64,000 nt of DNA from Agrobacterium tumefaciens (GTDB lineage: Bacteria > Pseudomonadota > Alphaproteobacteria > Rhizobiales > Rhizobiaceae). Position numbers and translations under genes: made by a program. Within the stretch, counting starts at the first letter, position 1, and each line of letters starts with the position of its first letter. Shown here piece by piece: positions 41,553 to 51,251 of this stretch. The stretch spans positions 1,364,001 through 1,428,000 of the forward strand of contig NZ_CP072308.1 in NCBI RefSeq assembly GCF_017726655.1. Reading direction: 5' to 3'. The notes beneath the pieces were generated by a model. It searched no databases. It was not told the DNA's origin and was given only the letters and a program-made list of their open reading frames with translations.

Positions 41553-42905
41553 TCAGGAGATATCCGACAATATTTCCCGATAGTTTTCGTGCAGGTATCG
41601 CTGGGTCGCAGCGGCATCGGCAGGGCGACCGTAAAAATAGCCCTGCCCCATAGCGCAGCCAAGCGCGCGCAGTTTTTCCTCTTCCGCCCGCTCTTCTATC
41701 CCTTCCGCCACCACTTCGAGATCAAGCCCCTCACACATCGCAACGATGGCCTTGATGATATGTTCGGAAGGACGGTCACTGCTGATGCGGGACACGAAGG
41801 CGCGGTCGATCTTGACCTTGTCGAAGGTAAAGTCACGCAGCCGGCCAAGACTCGACTGGCCGGTGCCGAAATCGTCGAGCGAGATGCGCACGCCCGCCCC
41901 CTGTAGCTCGCTGATGATGCGCTGGGCGGTATCGGCCGAGGTCATGACGGCCGTTTCGGTGATTTCCAGCTCCAGCCGGTGCGGATCGAGCCCCACACGC
42001 GCGAGAATGGACAGGATATTGTCCGCCGTGCTGGGGTCCATCAACTGCGCCGAAGACAGGTTGAAGGAGAGAAAAAGCTCACGCGGCCAGAACAGCGCCG
42101 CTTCGGCCGCCTTCCTGAGCAGCGTCTCGGAAAGTGCATCGATGAAACCGCGTTCTTCGGCGAGCGGAACGAAAACGGCAGGCGATACGAAACCGAGGTC
42201 CGGATCGTTCCAGCGGGCGAGCGCCTCGAACCCGATAACCTTCGCTTCTTCCAGCCGGACGATGGGCTGGAAATGCACGTCGATCGCATCGGTGATGATG
42301 GCGTTTCTGAGCGCCTGCTCCAGCTGCGTGGCGCGCTTCATTTCCTGCGCGATTTCCCGCGAATAGACGGTGATCTGGCCACGGCCGCGCCGTTTCGAGC
42401 GGTAGAGCGCGGTCTCGGCGCTTTTCAGCAGATCCTCGAATTCATCGCCGGCGAAGGGATAGATGGCAAAACCGAAAGACGATGACAGGCGGACATTGCG
42501 GTCGCCGAGATCGTAAGGGGCCGACAGCACGTCCTTGATCATGTTGCCGATGCGCTCCGCGCCGGTGCGCTCGAAAACCAGCGGCAGCACGAAGGCAAAC
42601 TCGTCGCCGTCATGGCGCGTTACGATGGCACCATCGGGAATGCAGGCCTTTAGCCGGTGCGCCACCTGGCAAAGGATTTCATCGCCCGCCTGAACGCCGA
42701 AAAGATCGTTGATGGGTTTGAAACCGTCGATATTGGCAATACCGACCGTAAAGGGCGCAGGATCGCTGGACCGTTCGCTCGCAAGCATGCGGATCTTGTC
42801 CCGCAGGCGGTAGCGATTGCCGAGCCCCGTCAGCGGATCGCTATAGGCCATGGCCTGCAGCTCATTCTGGCTGACCTGCAACGCCTGCGGCTCTGCCCGT
42901 TTCAT
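41553..42905 (-). CDS. GGDEF-EAL cyclic-di-GMP protein
   Basis: This 450-residue cytosolic protein has a GGDEF domain (MAYSDPLTGLGNRYRLRDK to about 180) and an EAL domain (from about 190). The cyclase motif reads HDGDEF, with Asp for the first Gly, so cyclase activity is doubtful. The EAL part keeps all main residues: GFEALARW, FNLSSAQL, LEITET, LDDFGTG, KIDRAFV, AEGIE and GQGYFYGRP. So it is mainly a predicted phosphodiesterase. There is no sensor domain. The ATG at 42905 has AGGA close upstream. Confidence 0.93.
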   Translation of the reverse strand: MKRAEPQALQVSQNELQAMAYSDPLTGLGNRYRLRDKIRMLASERSSDPAPFTVGIANIDGFKPINDLFGVQAGDEILCQVAHRLKACIPDGAIVTRHDGDEFAFVLPLVFERTGAERIGNMIKDVLSAPYDLGDRNVRLSSSFGFAIYPFAGDEFEDLLKSAETALYRSKRRGRGQITVYSREIAQEMKRATQLEQALRNAIITDAIDVHFQPIVRLEEAKVIGFEALARWNDPDLGFVSPAVFVPLAEERGFIDALSETLLRKAAEAALFWPRELFLSFNLSSAQLMDPSTADNILSILARVGLDPHRLELEITETAVMTSADTAQRIISELQGAGVRISLDDFGTGQSSLGRLRDFTFDKVKIDRAFVSRISSDRPSEHIIKAIVAMCEGLDLEVVAEGIEERAEEEKLRALGCAMGQGYFYGRPADAAATQRYLHENYREILSDIS

Positions 42906-42990
42906 TCCTGCATCTCGTGAATCCTGTGTCGACGCGCACACAATGCAGGGCAAGTATTAAAAAAGCCATAGCCTTGAAAGAACGGAATTC

Positions 42991-44652
42991 TCAGGCGTGC
43001 AGCCGCAGGGCGTCCTCGCCGATCAGCTTCAGGAAAATGGCTTCAACCATGTCCGGGCTCACGGGTTTCAGCAGCATGTCGTCCATGCCCGCGGCGAGAC
43101 ATTTATCGAGATCTCCGTCGAAGGCGTGGGTGATGACGCCAACGATGGGAATATGCCTGTCGCCGCCCAGTCCGCGCATCCGCCGGGCAGCTTCAAAGCC
43201 GTCGATATCGGCAAGCGTCGTGTCCAGCAGCACGATGGATGGCGGTTGTTCTGCAAAAAGCCGCAGGGCCTCTTCGCCCGTGGTCGCCAGCCGCCAGGAG
43301 AGCCCGAGACCTTCCAGGATCTGGGAAAAAACGATCTGGTTGACCCTGTTGTCCTCAACGAGAAGAACGTCGCCCACCCGACCTGCGCCTGCAAAGTCGG
43401 GAAGGTCGTCGGTCGTGATCTCCCAATCCTGTTCGGCGTCCTTCGTTTTCGGCAGGGCCTTGAAAGCGGCGGCGAGGTCACGCAGGAGAGACCCGTCGAT
43501 GTCTTCCTGCTCGATCGTGACGACGGACAGACCATGCGCTTCAGCAATATCGAGGCACGCGACACTCATTTGAGCGTCAACGACGACCACATCGATGGTG
43601 ACACCGGCAGAGGCCGCAACATCGATAAAGGCGCGTTGCTCATCCTCGCTTCTCACCGCCGCGTGATCCATGCCGCCCGCAGCGAGCTGCCGTCCGGCCT
43701 CTTCGGCAAAGCCCACGCTTTCAGAGACGATCAGGACAGCCTTGCTCTTTAAAAGCTCGCTTCGGCTGTCGACATCGCCGTCCTTGCCGTAAACGGACGA
43801 CACAAAGGGGACATGTTCCAGCGATGGGATGATGGGTGTACCGGTCTCATCGACCGTCGCGAGAGCGGTCACATCCTCCATGGTCGTGACGAGGAAATAC
43901 CGGCCGGCCCGGCCCACACGGTGCTTGCGGGTGATGGCCAGGACTTCTTCGCCGTTCAGGCGCCGCACCCTTTCCGGGATCAGCGCCGGGATGCCGCTAT
44001 CCAGCACCTTGCGATCCGCTGCGTCGATCCGGCGGGCAACCTTGCGCGAGTGAAGATCGAAAACCGTGCGGCCGAGAATGCTTTCCGCGCTCGTCTCCAC
44101 CAGCGCACAGGCGGATTTGTTAACGGCGGCATAGGCGAGATTACGATCCTTGACGAAGACGGGAAAAGGGAGGTTGTCGAGGATGTCTTCGATCAGCTGG
44201 ACGCGCTCGAGATCGATGCGCCACTGCTCCTCCCGCTTCTTCTGCTCGGAAATATCGGCGATAACGCTGATGCCAAGGCCGGATGGCAGGCGGTTCATGA
44301 CGAAGCGTAAGAACCGCTCCCCCTTCAGCCGTTCCGTCTTTTCCGACCGTTCTTTCCAGTGCAGCGCCAGTCGTTCGCCGATCCACTCCTCACGTCCCAG
44401 CTGGCGGGCATTGGCATGGAGGCTGTCGGCCTCGACAAGATAACAATCGTAAAGGGCGTTCAGATAGTCGCGCAGACGTGCGCCCGGACCGATGACGGCC
44501 TCTTCGAGCGGAAAGAAACTGAGAAGCTTCCGGCTGGCAAACAGGATGTGATCATTGCGGTCGCAAACGACGACCGCCGCGCCAAGCGCGTCGCAAAGGG
44601 CATCAAGCATCAACGTATGAACGCCCGCGCCAGAGGACGCCAAATCACTCAA
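42991..44652 (-). CDS. PAS-PAS-receiver protein without kinase domain
   Basis: This 553-residue protein has two PAS-like domains (GAAVVVCDRNDHILFASRKL and LPFPVFVKDRNLAYAAVNKS), a middle region that looks like a degenerate receiver (LLKSKAVLIVSESVGFAEEA, with VVVDAQMSV), and a C-terminal receiver (VLLVEDNRVNQIVFSQIL, phospho-acceptor in IVLLDTTLADIDGFEAAR, and LLKPVSPD). No histidine kinase or output domain is visible. The start is a TTG at 44652, with GGGAG 7 bases upstream; TTG 44658 is too close. It is 85 bp upstream of the GGDEF-EAL gene on the same strand, so it may feed that protein. Confidence 0.85.
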   Translation of the reverse strand: MSDLASSGAGVHTLMLDALCDALGAAVVVCDRNDHILFASRKLLSFFPLEEAVIGPGARLRDYLNALYDCYLVEADSLHANARQLGREEWIGERLALHWKERSEKTERLKGERFLRFVMNRLPSGLGISVIADISEQKKREEQWRIDLERVQLIEDILDNLPFPVFVKDRNLAYAAVNKSACALVETSAESILGRTVFDLHSRKVARRIDAADRKVLDSGIPALIPERVRRLNGEEVLAITRKHRVGRAGRYFLVTTMEDVTALATVDETGTPIIPSLEHVPFVSSVYGKDGDVDSRSELLKSKAVLIVSESVGFAEEAGRQLAAGGMDHAAVRSEDEQRAFIDVAASAGVTIDVVVVDAQMSVACLDIAEAHGLSVVTIEQEDIDGSLLRDLAAAFKALPKTKDAEQDWEITTDDLPDFAGAGRVGDVLLVEDNRVNQIVFSQILEGLGLSWRLATTGEEALRLFAEQPPSIVLLDTTLADIDGFEAARRMRGLGGDRHIPIVGVITHAFDGDLDKCLAAGMDDMLLKPVSPDMVEAIFLKLIGEDALRLHA

Positions 44653-45000
44653 CTGCAAACTCCCGCCTGTTTTTCAGGGGTCAGGCCTATGTTTCTGGAG
44701 GAATCGCCAGGAGCGATTGCCGGGATGAACCGAAAAAGAGGACATCAGGGTTTGCCACTTGAAGCAGTCTTGAGGGGAAGATGACGCTCACCCAAAGTCG
44801 ACGTCACACACCGCCAGATGAAGGCGGCCCCGTTCCTGCGGTCATTTCAAGCCGGCTCACCATAATCGAGGCCGATTAAAGGCGGATTAACGCTTAAGCC
44901 CTCCCGACTATAAGAATGAGATGCCGCAAAACAGGTGAAAACCTGTCCCGGTCCGGTTTTCCCCTTTCGAAGCTGTGGCGAATCCGCGAAAATGATGATC
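44653..45000. other. 348-bp divergent region before mutL
   Basis: Divergent promoters of the PAS-receiver gene and mutL should lie here. A small hairpin CCGCC/GGCGG is at 44811-44827. A 32-codon frame from 44781 has a good ribosome site but no other support. Nothing else is recognised. Confidence 0.5.
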
Positions 45001-46830
45001 ATGGCCATCAAGCAGCTCTCAGAAACTCTCATCAACCAGATCGCCGCCGGAGAGGTCATCGAACGACCGTCCAGCGCCACGAAGGAACTTGTCGAAAACG
45101 CTATTGACGCGGGCGCCACCCGCATCGAGATTGCAACGGCTGGCGGCGGCAAGGGCCTCGTGCGGATCACCGACAATGGCTGTGGCATGTCGCCGGCCGA
45201 TCTGGAGCTTGCGGTCAGGCGGCACTGCACCTCGAAAATATCCGACAATCTCGACGATATCCGCACCCTCGGTTTTCGTGGCGAGGCCCTGCCCTCCATC
45301 GGTTCGGTCGCCAAGCTGACGATCACGAGCCGGCAGCAGGGCGCGCAGCAGGGCTCGGTGATTTCGGTTACCGGCGGCAAGGTTTCGGATGTACGGCCGG
45401 CCGCCTCCAATGCAGGCACCATCGTTGAGGTGCGCGATCTGTTTTTCGCCACCCCTGCCCGGCTGAAATTCCTAAAGACCGAACGCGCCGAGGCCGCGGC
45501 CATCACGGAAGTCGTCAAGCGCATGGCGATCGCCTTCCCGCATATTCGTTTCGTGCTGTCAGGTACGGATCGGTCGACGCTCGAAATCCCCTCGACGGGA
45601 GACGACCACCTCGCCCGCATGGCGCAGATTCTCGGTGCCGACTTCAAGGATAATGCGATTGAAATCGATGCGGGCCGTGAGGATGTGACGTTGACCGGTT
45701 ATGCCGGCGTTCCCACGTTCAACCGCGGCAACTCCGCGCATCAATATGTCTTTGTCAACGGACGCCCGGTTCAGGACAAGCTGCTTTTATCCGCCATTCG
45801 CGGCGCCTACGCCGAAACCGTGCCGCATGGGCGCTACCCGGTCGCGGTGCTGTCGATCACGCTCGATCCCGCTTTTGTGGATGTGAACGTGCATCCGGCG
45901 AAATCTGACGTGCGGTTTCGCGATCCAGGCCTCATACGGGGGCTGATCGTCGGCGCGATCCGCCAGGCGCTGACGCGCGATGGCGACAGGGCTGCAACGA
46001 CGGGGGCGAGCCAGATGATGAATGCCTTCCGCCCGGGCTACAGTCCCTCGGGCCTGCGACCCTCCCCCGCCATGGCCGCAACCGCATCATGGTCCGCGAC
46101 CACATCGCCCTCAAGGCCGCTTCCCGTTTCCGGCAACATGCAGTTTGCGGAAGCGGGCCAGTCGCGCTTTTACGACATGACCATGCCCACCGCGCGGGCG
46201 GAGCCACAGGAAATGTACGAGGCTGCGGCCACAGCTCCTGAGCCGGCGCGCTTCCCGCTTGGGGCCGCGCGGGCGCAGCTGCACGAAAACTACATCATCG
46301 CGCAGACGGAGAGCGGCCTTGTCATCGTCGATCAGCACGCCGCCCACGAGCGGCTTGTGTTCGAGCAGATGCGCACGGCGCTGCACGCGAAACGACCGGC
46401 TTCCCAGGTGTTGCTCATTCCAGAAATCATCGACCTGCCCGAGGAAGATTGCGACCGGCTGATGGAGCATGCGGCCGGTTTCGATGCACTGGGCCTCGTC
46501 ATCGATCGTTTCGGCCCGGGCGCTGTTGCTGTCAGGGAAACGCCCGCCATGCTGGGAGAGGTCAATGTGCAAGGGCTGGTGCGCCAGCTTGCCGATGAGA
46601 TCGCCGAATGGGATGCCGCTTCCACGCTTGCGAACAAGCTGGAATATGTCGCGGCCACCATGGCCTGCCACGGCTCCGTCCGCTCCGGCCGGCGCATGCG
46701 GCCGGAGGAGATGAACGCCCTGCTGCGGCAAATGGAAAACACGCCAGGTTCCGGCCAGTGCAATCATGGCCGGCCGACCTATATCGAATTGAAACTTTCC
46801 GATATAGAACGGCTCTTCGGTCGAAGCTGA
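45001..46830 (+). CDS. mutL: DNA mismatch repair protein MutL
   Basis: MutL links mismatch recognition by MutS to strand removal. The 609-residue protein has the GHKL ATPase domain ([20 protein letters not shown], then [20 protein letters not shown] and [20 protein letters not shown]), a flexible Pro/Ser-rich middle (about 340-420) and a C-terminal dimerisation domain (AHHERL-type [17 protein letters not shown], ending [20 protein letters not shown]). The DQHAxxE signature argues for the endonuclease-type fold context, though metal-motif details were not fully checked. The ATG at 45001 is used. Confidence 0.96.
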   Translation: MAIKQLSETLINQIAAGEVIERPSSATKELVENAIDAGATRIEIATAGGGKGLVRITDNGCGMSPADLELAVRRHCTSKISDNLDDIRTLGFRGEALPSIGSVAKLTITSRQQGAQQGSVISVTGGKVSDVRPAASNAGTIVEVRDLFFATPARLKFLKTERAEAAAITEVVKRMAIAFPHIRFVLSGTDRSTLEIPSTGDDHLARMAQILGADFKDNAIEIDAGREDVTLTGYAGVPTFNRGNSAHQYVFVNGRPVQDKLLLSAIRGAYAETVPHGRYPVAVLSITLDPAFVDVNVHPAKSDVRFRDPGLIRGLIVGAIRQALTRDGDRAATTGASQMMNAFRPGYSPSGLRPSPAMAATASWSATTSPSRPLPVSGNMQFAEAGQSRFYDMTMPTARAEPQEMYEAAATAPEPARFPLGAARAQLHENYIIAQTESGLVIVDQHAAHERLVFEQMRTALHAKRPASQVLLIPEIIDLPEEDCDRLMEHAAGFDALGLVIDRFGPGAVAVRETPAMLGEVNVQGLVRQLADEIAEWDAASTLANKLEYVAATMACHGSVRSGRRMRPEEMNALLRQMENTPGSGQCNHGRPTYIELKLSDIERLFGRS

Positions 46831-46856
46831 CGCCTTCTCAAATGCAAGGGCGTCAG
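46827..46856 (+). terminator. hairpin at the mutL stop
   Basis: CTGACGCC and GGCGTCAG form an 8-bp perfect stem. The 5' arm overlaps the TGA stop of mutL. It has no T-run, so it may act as a stabilising or factor-dependent end. Confidence 0.5.
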
Positions 46857-46979
46857 GGCTGGCCTTGAGCCGCCCCGGCCTATATAAATTCAGATATTGG
46901 AGCATCCGGATTGTTCAGGAGAACGCTGCGCCGTTTCGGACTGGGTGCCCTGACAGGACAGAGCAGGAGACGAAAACGG

Positions 46980-47201
46980 ATGAACAGATTTGAGGGAGGC
47001 GGAAACCGCCCTGCCGTCATCGAATATCTCGACGGTGACTTCCGCATCGTCCAGACCGGCTCGCATGTCATCTGCGCCGTGACAGGCAAAACCATCCCGC
47101 TCGACGAGCTGCGCTACTGGAGCGTCGCCCGGCAGGAGGCATATCTGGATGCGGCGGCTTCGCTGGAGGCTGAAAAGAAAGACCGGGGTCTTCCGGCATA
47201 G
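46980..47201 (+). CDS. DUF2093 family small protein
   Basis: This 73-residue protein (MNRFEGGGNRPAVIEYLDGD, then GSHVICAVTGKTIPLDELRY) matches the small DUF2093 family of alphaproteobacteria. Its function is unknown. It holds one cysteine in ICAVTGK and ends with a charged helix. The ATG at 46980 has AGGAG about 11 bases upstream. It follows mutL on the same strand after 149 bp. Confidence 0.82.
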   Translation: MNRFEGGGNRPAVIEYLDGDFRIVQTGSHVICAVTGKTIPLDELRYWSVARQEAYLDAAASLEAEKKDRGLPA

Positions 47202-47280
47202 GTCGAAACCGGCGTGCTGACGCGTTTCCGTCTTTAAAGCGGCGTTCTCAGGTGCAGTTTCAAAGGCGGCTGGCACCCTC

Positions 47281-47400
47281 ACTTGACGTCATCCCCGGCC
47301 GTGTGCCGAAGAGCTGCCGATGTCGTATAAATCGATAGGTTCAGATGCTCGGGACAGGCCCGAGCAAGACGCAGAAGCGGTTTCCGGACCTTCGACAATC
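47281..47400. repeat. degenerate intergenic repeat-like sequence
   Basis: The stretch starts near GACGTCATCCCCGGCC and contains an exact inverted repeat GCTCGGG (47347-47353) and CCCGAGC (47359-47365). Similar CTCGGG/CCCGAG words are common in alphaproteobacterial dispersed repeats. It lies between DUF2093 and lpxK stops and holds no gene. Assignment is tentative. Confidence 0.4.
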
Positions 47401-47402
47401 TC

Positions 47403-48449
47403 TTAAAATGACGTCCGCGCATTTTCCTGCAGCAGCCGGGCGCGACAGTGTGCCACCGCCGTTTCGATGATCGTGCCAGCCGCGTTGGGATCATCGAACA
47501 TCATGTCGATTTCGATCACCTGGCTGTTCCACAGAAGCTCCTCGGCCCGGCCGTGGTGTCCGCGCAGCCGCACCGCGTCCTTTGCGGTCGTGACCAGCTG
47601 CAAATGCTGTTTTTCGGAATCCTTCAGAAGATCGTCAATTTCATCGTCGCTGAAATGATGATGATCGGGGAAGGAGCGGCTCTGCACGATCTCCCCGCCG
47701 AGCGCCTCGACCGTGCGATAGAATTTGCCGGGATCGGCAATACCGGCAAAAGCCAACACGCGCTTGCCCCGGAAATCTTCCGGCTCCTGCGGCGTAATTG
47801 CGGCCACAAAAACGGGTTTGGCGGCCTTTGCCGCCTGCCGCACCAGCGGATCGGCGGCATGGCCCTTGCCCACTTTGAGCAGTCCGGTCATCTGCCGCAT
47901 CTGCTCGGCAAGCGGCGCTCTCACCGGACCGCCCGGCACAAGATGGCCATTGCCTATGCCGCGCACCGTATCGATCACCACAAGCGCATAATCGAGCGTG
48001 AGCCGTGCACTTTGGAAACCATCGTCCATGATGATAAGATCGACGCCTTCCTTCACAAGCCTGCGGGCACCTTCCACGCGTCTGCGTGAAATGACCGTCA
48101 CCGCCTCGCGCGCCAGAAGAAGCGGCTCATCGCCGACATCGGCGGCGCGGTGGTGCTGCGCATCGACAAGCGTGGTCACATCAAGCGTGCCGCCATAACC
48201 GCGGCTCAGGAAACCAGGCTTCATTCCCCTCGCGAGCGCGGCCCGCGCCACGGCGATCGCGGTCGGCGTTTTCCCCGCCCCGCCAACCGTGAAATTGCCG
48301 ATGCAGATGACCGGGACGGGAACGCTTGCCCGTTTTGCCGTCCGCATGCGCCGGCCGGCGACCTTGCCATAAAGAAGCGATAAAGGTGACAGGAGCCATG
48401 CCTGCCAGCCTGCTTTCTGCCACCAGAAGGGCGGCGCTTCAGAAACCAT
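47403..48449 (-). CDS. lpxK: tetraacyldisaccharide 4'-kinase
   Basis: LpxK phosphorylates the 4' position of the lipid A disaccharide at the inner membrane. The 348-residue protein has an N-terminal membrane-associated helix ([20 protein letters not shown]), the P-loop [40 protein letters not shown] and VRAPLAEQM. All are standard for the family. It is the last gene of the envelope cluster, separated from the HAD gene upstream by 233 bp that hold a palindromic element. Confidence 0.96.
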   Translation of the reverse strand: MVSEAPPFWWQKAGWQAWLLSPLSLLYGKVAGRRMRTAKRASVPVPVICIGNFTVGGAGKTPTAIAVARAALARGMKPGFLSRGYGGTLDVTTLVDAQHHRAADVGDEPLLLAREAVTVISRRRVEGARRLVKEGVDLIIMDDGFQSARLTLDYALVVIDTVRGIGNGHLVPGGPVRAPLAEQMRQMTGLLKVGKGHAADPLVRQAAKAAKPVFVAAITPQEPEDFRGKRVLAFAGIADPGKFYRTVEALGGEIVQSRSFPDHHHFSDDEIDDLLKDSEKQHLQLVTTAKDAVRLRGHHGRAEELLWNSQVIEIDMMFDDPNAAGTIIETAVAHCRARLLQENARTSF

Positions 48450-48550
48450 CTATTCCCGCTCCCGGCCGCATCGCCCACGGCATTCCGTTCGCCATTCCAC
48501 GTCTGGGAGGTTGTTTGCCAGAAAAAACCGTAAATTGCAAAAAGCTCTCC

Positions 48551-48659
48551 GTCATTCCGGCCCTGAGCCGCAATCCATCCGGACGCGTCTGCGCGGCGAG
48601 AAGAGTCTTTTCAGCCCAAGACTTAATCTTGGTGGGTTCCGGCTGAAGGCCGGAATGAC
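48551..48659. repeat. rhizobial-type intergenic palindromic element (copy 2)
   Basis: The 109-bp element starts GTCATTCCGGCC and ends GGCCGGAATGAC, with an inner hairpin CCCAAGACTTAATCTTGG. It matches the copy at 30384-30494 in ends and in the inner GAGCCGCAATCCA and GACGCGT words. It lies inside the envelope operon, between the HAD gene and lpxK, so it is transcribed unless a promoter follows it. Confidence 0.78.
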
Positions 48660-48682
48660 GGAAGAGACGGGCGGTTCCCGTC

Positions 48683-49420
48683 TTAAACAGCCCGTTCAGG
48701 CAGCAGCGCTTCAAGCCCGGTGATGTCATCGAAACAATAATGGGCATCCGCCCCCAGGCTTTCGCGCGAGCCGGTGCCGGTGAGAACGGCGACCCTGAGA
48801 CCCGCGCCGGCGTTTTTTGCCATATGGAGATCGTGGTTATTGTCGCCGACAACGGCCACGCGGTCGGGAGCGATACCGATCGCCTCACAGAAGCCGAGGA
48901 CCATGCCGGGCTGCGGCTTGGTGCCGTAACCGCTGTCATAACCCGCCACGAAATCGATATCGCCTTCAAAACCAAAGCGAATGGCGGTCTGTCGAATGGA
49001 ATTTTCATTGTCGCTGGAGGCGATGCCGAGCTTATAACCTCGCGCCTTCAGCCTTGCAAAAAACGCCTTGAGATCGGTGACGGGCACCGATTTATCCGCC
49101 GCCTCCGTGAACAACCGGTCGAGACGAGCCGTCAGTTCCACGACATCGCAAGGCGAGCCGGCGGCAACGAGACCGGCGGCGATTTCCGCCGTATTGCCGG
49201 CGGCGAGTAGGCTGTCAGGCACGACATGGCCAGTCACGGGGTCCATGCCGCAGGCGACAAGAAGTCTGTCGGCTAACGCGGGATCGCCCCTGGCTGCAAT
49301 CGCCGCCAGTTCCCGGTTCACCGGACCCCAGCTCGCATCGTAGCCTAGAAGCGTGCCGTCCTTGTCGAAAAGCACAGCGGCAATCGATTGTGCGGGGTCA
49401 AGTTGGATATCCGCTACCAT
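48683..49420 (-). CDS. HAD-superfamily phosphatase
   Basis: This 245-residue HAD protein has motif I VLFDKDGTLLGYDASWG, the cap with CGMDPVTGHVVPDSLLAAGN, motif II IASSDNENS and motif III-IV AVVGDNNHDLHMAKNAGAG. It resembles phosphoglycolate-type phosphatases of the Gph group. The substrate is unknown; in this setting it may serve envelope sugar metabolism. The ATG at 49420 overlaps the waaA stop by 7 bp, so the two are coupled. Confidence 0.88.
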   Translation of the reverse strand: MVADIQLDPAQSIAAVLFDKDGTLLGYDASWGPVNRELAAIAARGDPALADRLLVACGMDPVTGHVVPDSLLAAGNTAEIAAGLVAAGSPCDVVELTARLDRLFTEAADKSVPVTDLKAFFARLKARGYKLGIASSDNENSIRQTAIRFGFEGDIDFVAGYDSGYGTKPQPGMVLGFCEAIGIAPDRVAVVGDNNHDLHMAKNAGAGLRVAVLTGTGSRESLGADAHYCFDDITGLEALLPERAV

Positions 49421-50736
49421 GAACCGATGGCACTCCGTGGCTGCAACTTGGCCGAGACCGTCAGCGGATTGATATAGGGCTCAAGAGCCTTGACGGTCAG
49501 GGAAAGCGCACCGCGCATATCCTGAATGACGCGGTTGCCGGCATCGATCATCTTGTAACGCTCATTGTCGTTGACCAGCAGGTAATGCACCGCCTTGGCC
49601 AGCATTTCGACATCCCGGATGATGCGCGCGCCACCGGCCCGGATGAGCTTCTGATAGGCCTCGCGGAAATTCTGCACATGCGCGCCGGAAAGAACGGCAC
49701 AGCCGAGCATGGCTGGCTCCAGCGGGTTCTGCCCGCCCTCCGCCGTCAGGGAGCGGCCGACAAAGGCAAGTTCGGTCAAACGAAGGTAAAGCCCCATTTC
49801 GCCGATGGAATCGCCAAGGAAAACATCGGTTTCAGGGGTGATGGCGTCATTCCGGCTGCGGCGGGCGACCGACAGGTTCATCGCCTTCAACATCGCTTCC
49901 ACCTCATCGCCACGCTCGGGATGGCGTGGCACGATGATGGTCAATTGGCCGTTTCGGGACTTGATAGCCGCATGCACGGTGGCCGCCGCCTTCTCCTCGC
50001 CGTCAAAGGTCGAGATCGCCGCCCATGTCTTGCGACTACCGATCTGTTTTCGATAGGTCTCCAGAAGCGCGTCATCGCAGGGCGGAGGGTCCGTATCGCC
50101 CTTAAGGTTTCCCGAAATCACCACCGGCCAGGAGCCGAGATCGCGGAAACGTTCGGCATCGAGATCGGATTGCGCCACCACGAGCGCCAACTTGGAAAAC
50201 AGCGATTCAGCAATATCGTGACGGTTGTTCCAGCGGTCGAAGGACCGGTCCGAGAGACGCGCGTTCACACGGATCTGCGGAATGTGGCGACGCTCCAGTT
50301 CCATCATCGTCACCGGCCAGATTTCGGACTCAGCCGTGATGGCAGCATCGGGTGCCCAGTAAGTCAGGAAACGGTTGACGGCAATCTTGATATCGAGCGG
50401 CACATATTGGTGGATCACATCGTCCCCCAGCCGGGTCCGTGTAAGTTCGGCCGACGTCACCGTGCCCGTGGTGAGGAGAACGAAAATATCGCGCTTGCGG
50501 ATTTCGCGGATCAGCGGGATGAGGGCGAGCGTTTCGCCGACACTTGCGGCGTGGAACCAGACGAGCGGTCCGCGCGGGCGCTCGGCGCTGGCGTAACCGA
50601 AACGCTCCAGCCGGCGGCGCTTGTCTTCCTTGCCCTTGGCGGCACGATAGGAAAGATAGGGTTTGGCGAATGGGTAAGCGGCGATACCGGCAATACGGTA
50701 ACCGGAGAGAGCGAAACGTGCGATACGGCTGCTCAT
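49414..50736 (-). CDS. waaA: 3-deoxy-D-manno-octulosonic acid (Kdo) transferase
   Basis: WaaA adds Kdo to lipid A precursor. The 440-residue protein has an N-terminal membrane anchor region, the GT-B first half (PRGPLVWFHAASVGETLALI, TSAELTRTRLGDDVIHQYVP, ITAESEIWPVTMMELERR) and the second half (VFLGDSIGEMGLYLRLTELA, GGQNPLEPAMLGCAVLSG). The ATG at 50736 is used. The 214 bp before it, up to the DUF4170 stop, hold a possible own promoter. Confidence 0.96.
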   Translation of the reverse strand: MSSRIARFALSGYRIAGIAAYPFAKPYLSYRAAKGKEDKRRRLERFGYASAERPRGPLVWFHAASVGETLALIPLIREIRKRDIFVLLTTGTVTSAELTRTRLGDDVIHQYVPLDIKIAVNRFLTYWAPDAAITAESEIWPVTMMELERRHIPQIRVNARLSDRSFDRWNNRHDIAESLFSKLALVVAQSDLDAERFRDLGSWPVVISGNLKGDTDPPPCDDALLETYRKQIGSRKTWAAISTFDGEEKAAATVHAAIKSRNGQLTIIVPRHPERGDEVEAMLKAMNLSVARRSRNDAITPETDVFLGDSIGEMGLYLRLTELAFVGRSLTAEGGQNPLEPAMLGCAVLSGAHVQNFREAYQKLIRAGGARIIRDVEMLAKAVHYLLVNDNERYKMIDAGNRVIQDMRGALSLTVKALEPYINPLTVSAKLQPRSAIGSW

Positions 50737-50950
50737 GACATTCTGTCCTTGATCATTCCGCGCAATGCCCTGCCCCTGTGCTGTTGTTATCGCCGCCTAC
50801 TTCTTCTCAAATTGCGTCATTTTTTGTCATCGGAAACGAAAGCGCGATCACATTTTCTCGTGTCGCAATACCGTGTCCTGCCGTCTCAAGCAGGAATCAC
50901 GGGTAGGCCCGCCTTCACCCAATAGTATTACAACGCAAGGGCAAAAGGAC

Positions 50951-51190
50951 TCAAATTTTATCGTCGGGATTGAGAAGACGGTGCATATGCACGATAAAAT
51001 AACGCATATGGGCGTTATCGACGGTCATCTGCGCCTTGGACTTCCAGGCGGTCAGCGCCGAAGCGTAATCCGGATAGATGCCGACGATGTCGAGCGCATT
51101 CAAATCCCGGAACTGAACATCCTGAAGGTTTTCCAGTTCGCCGCCGAAAACGAGGTGCAGCAGTTGTTTCGGTTTGCCAGTTTCCGTCAT
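50951..51190 (-). CDS. DUF4170 family small protein
   Basis: This 79-residue protein (LLHLVFGGELENLQDVQFRD, then IYPDYASALTAWKSKAQMTV and YFIVHMHRLLNPD) matches DUF4170 of Rhizobiales. Its function is unknown. It is regularly found between waaA and a CysQ/IMPase gene, as here, which hints at an envelope or sulfur link. The ATG at 51190 is chosen; a start at 51229 adds only a basic stretch. Confidence 0.8.
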   Translation of the reverse strand: MTETGKPKQLLHLVFGGELENLQDVQFRDLNALDIVGIYPDYASALTAWKSKAQMTVDNAHMRYFIVHMHRLLNPDDKI

Positions 51191-51251
51191 ATCTTTATCT
51201 CTTTCTTGAATTCTGAGAGAGGCCTTCATCTGCGGGATTTCCCGCCAAACG

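Noticed and set aside
44781..44879. 32-codon frame with a good ribosome site upstream of mutL
   Set aside because: Too short, no recognisable features, and located in a divergent promoter region.
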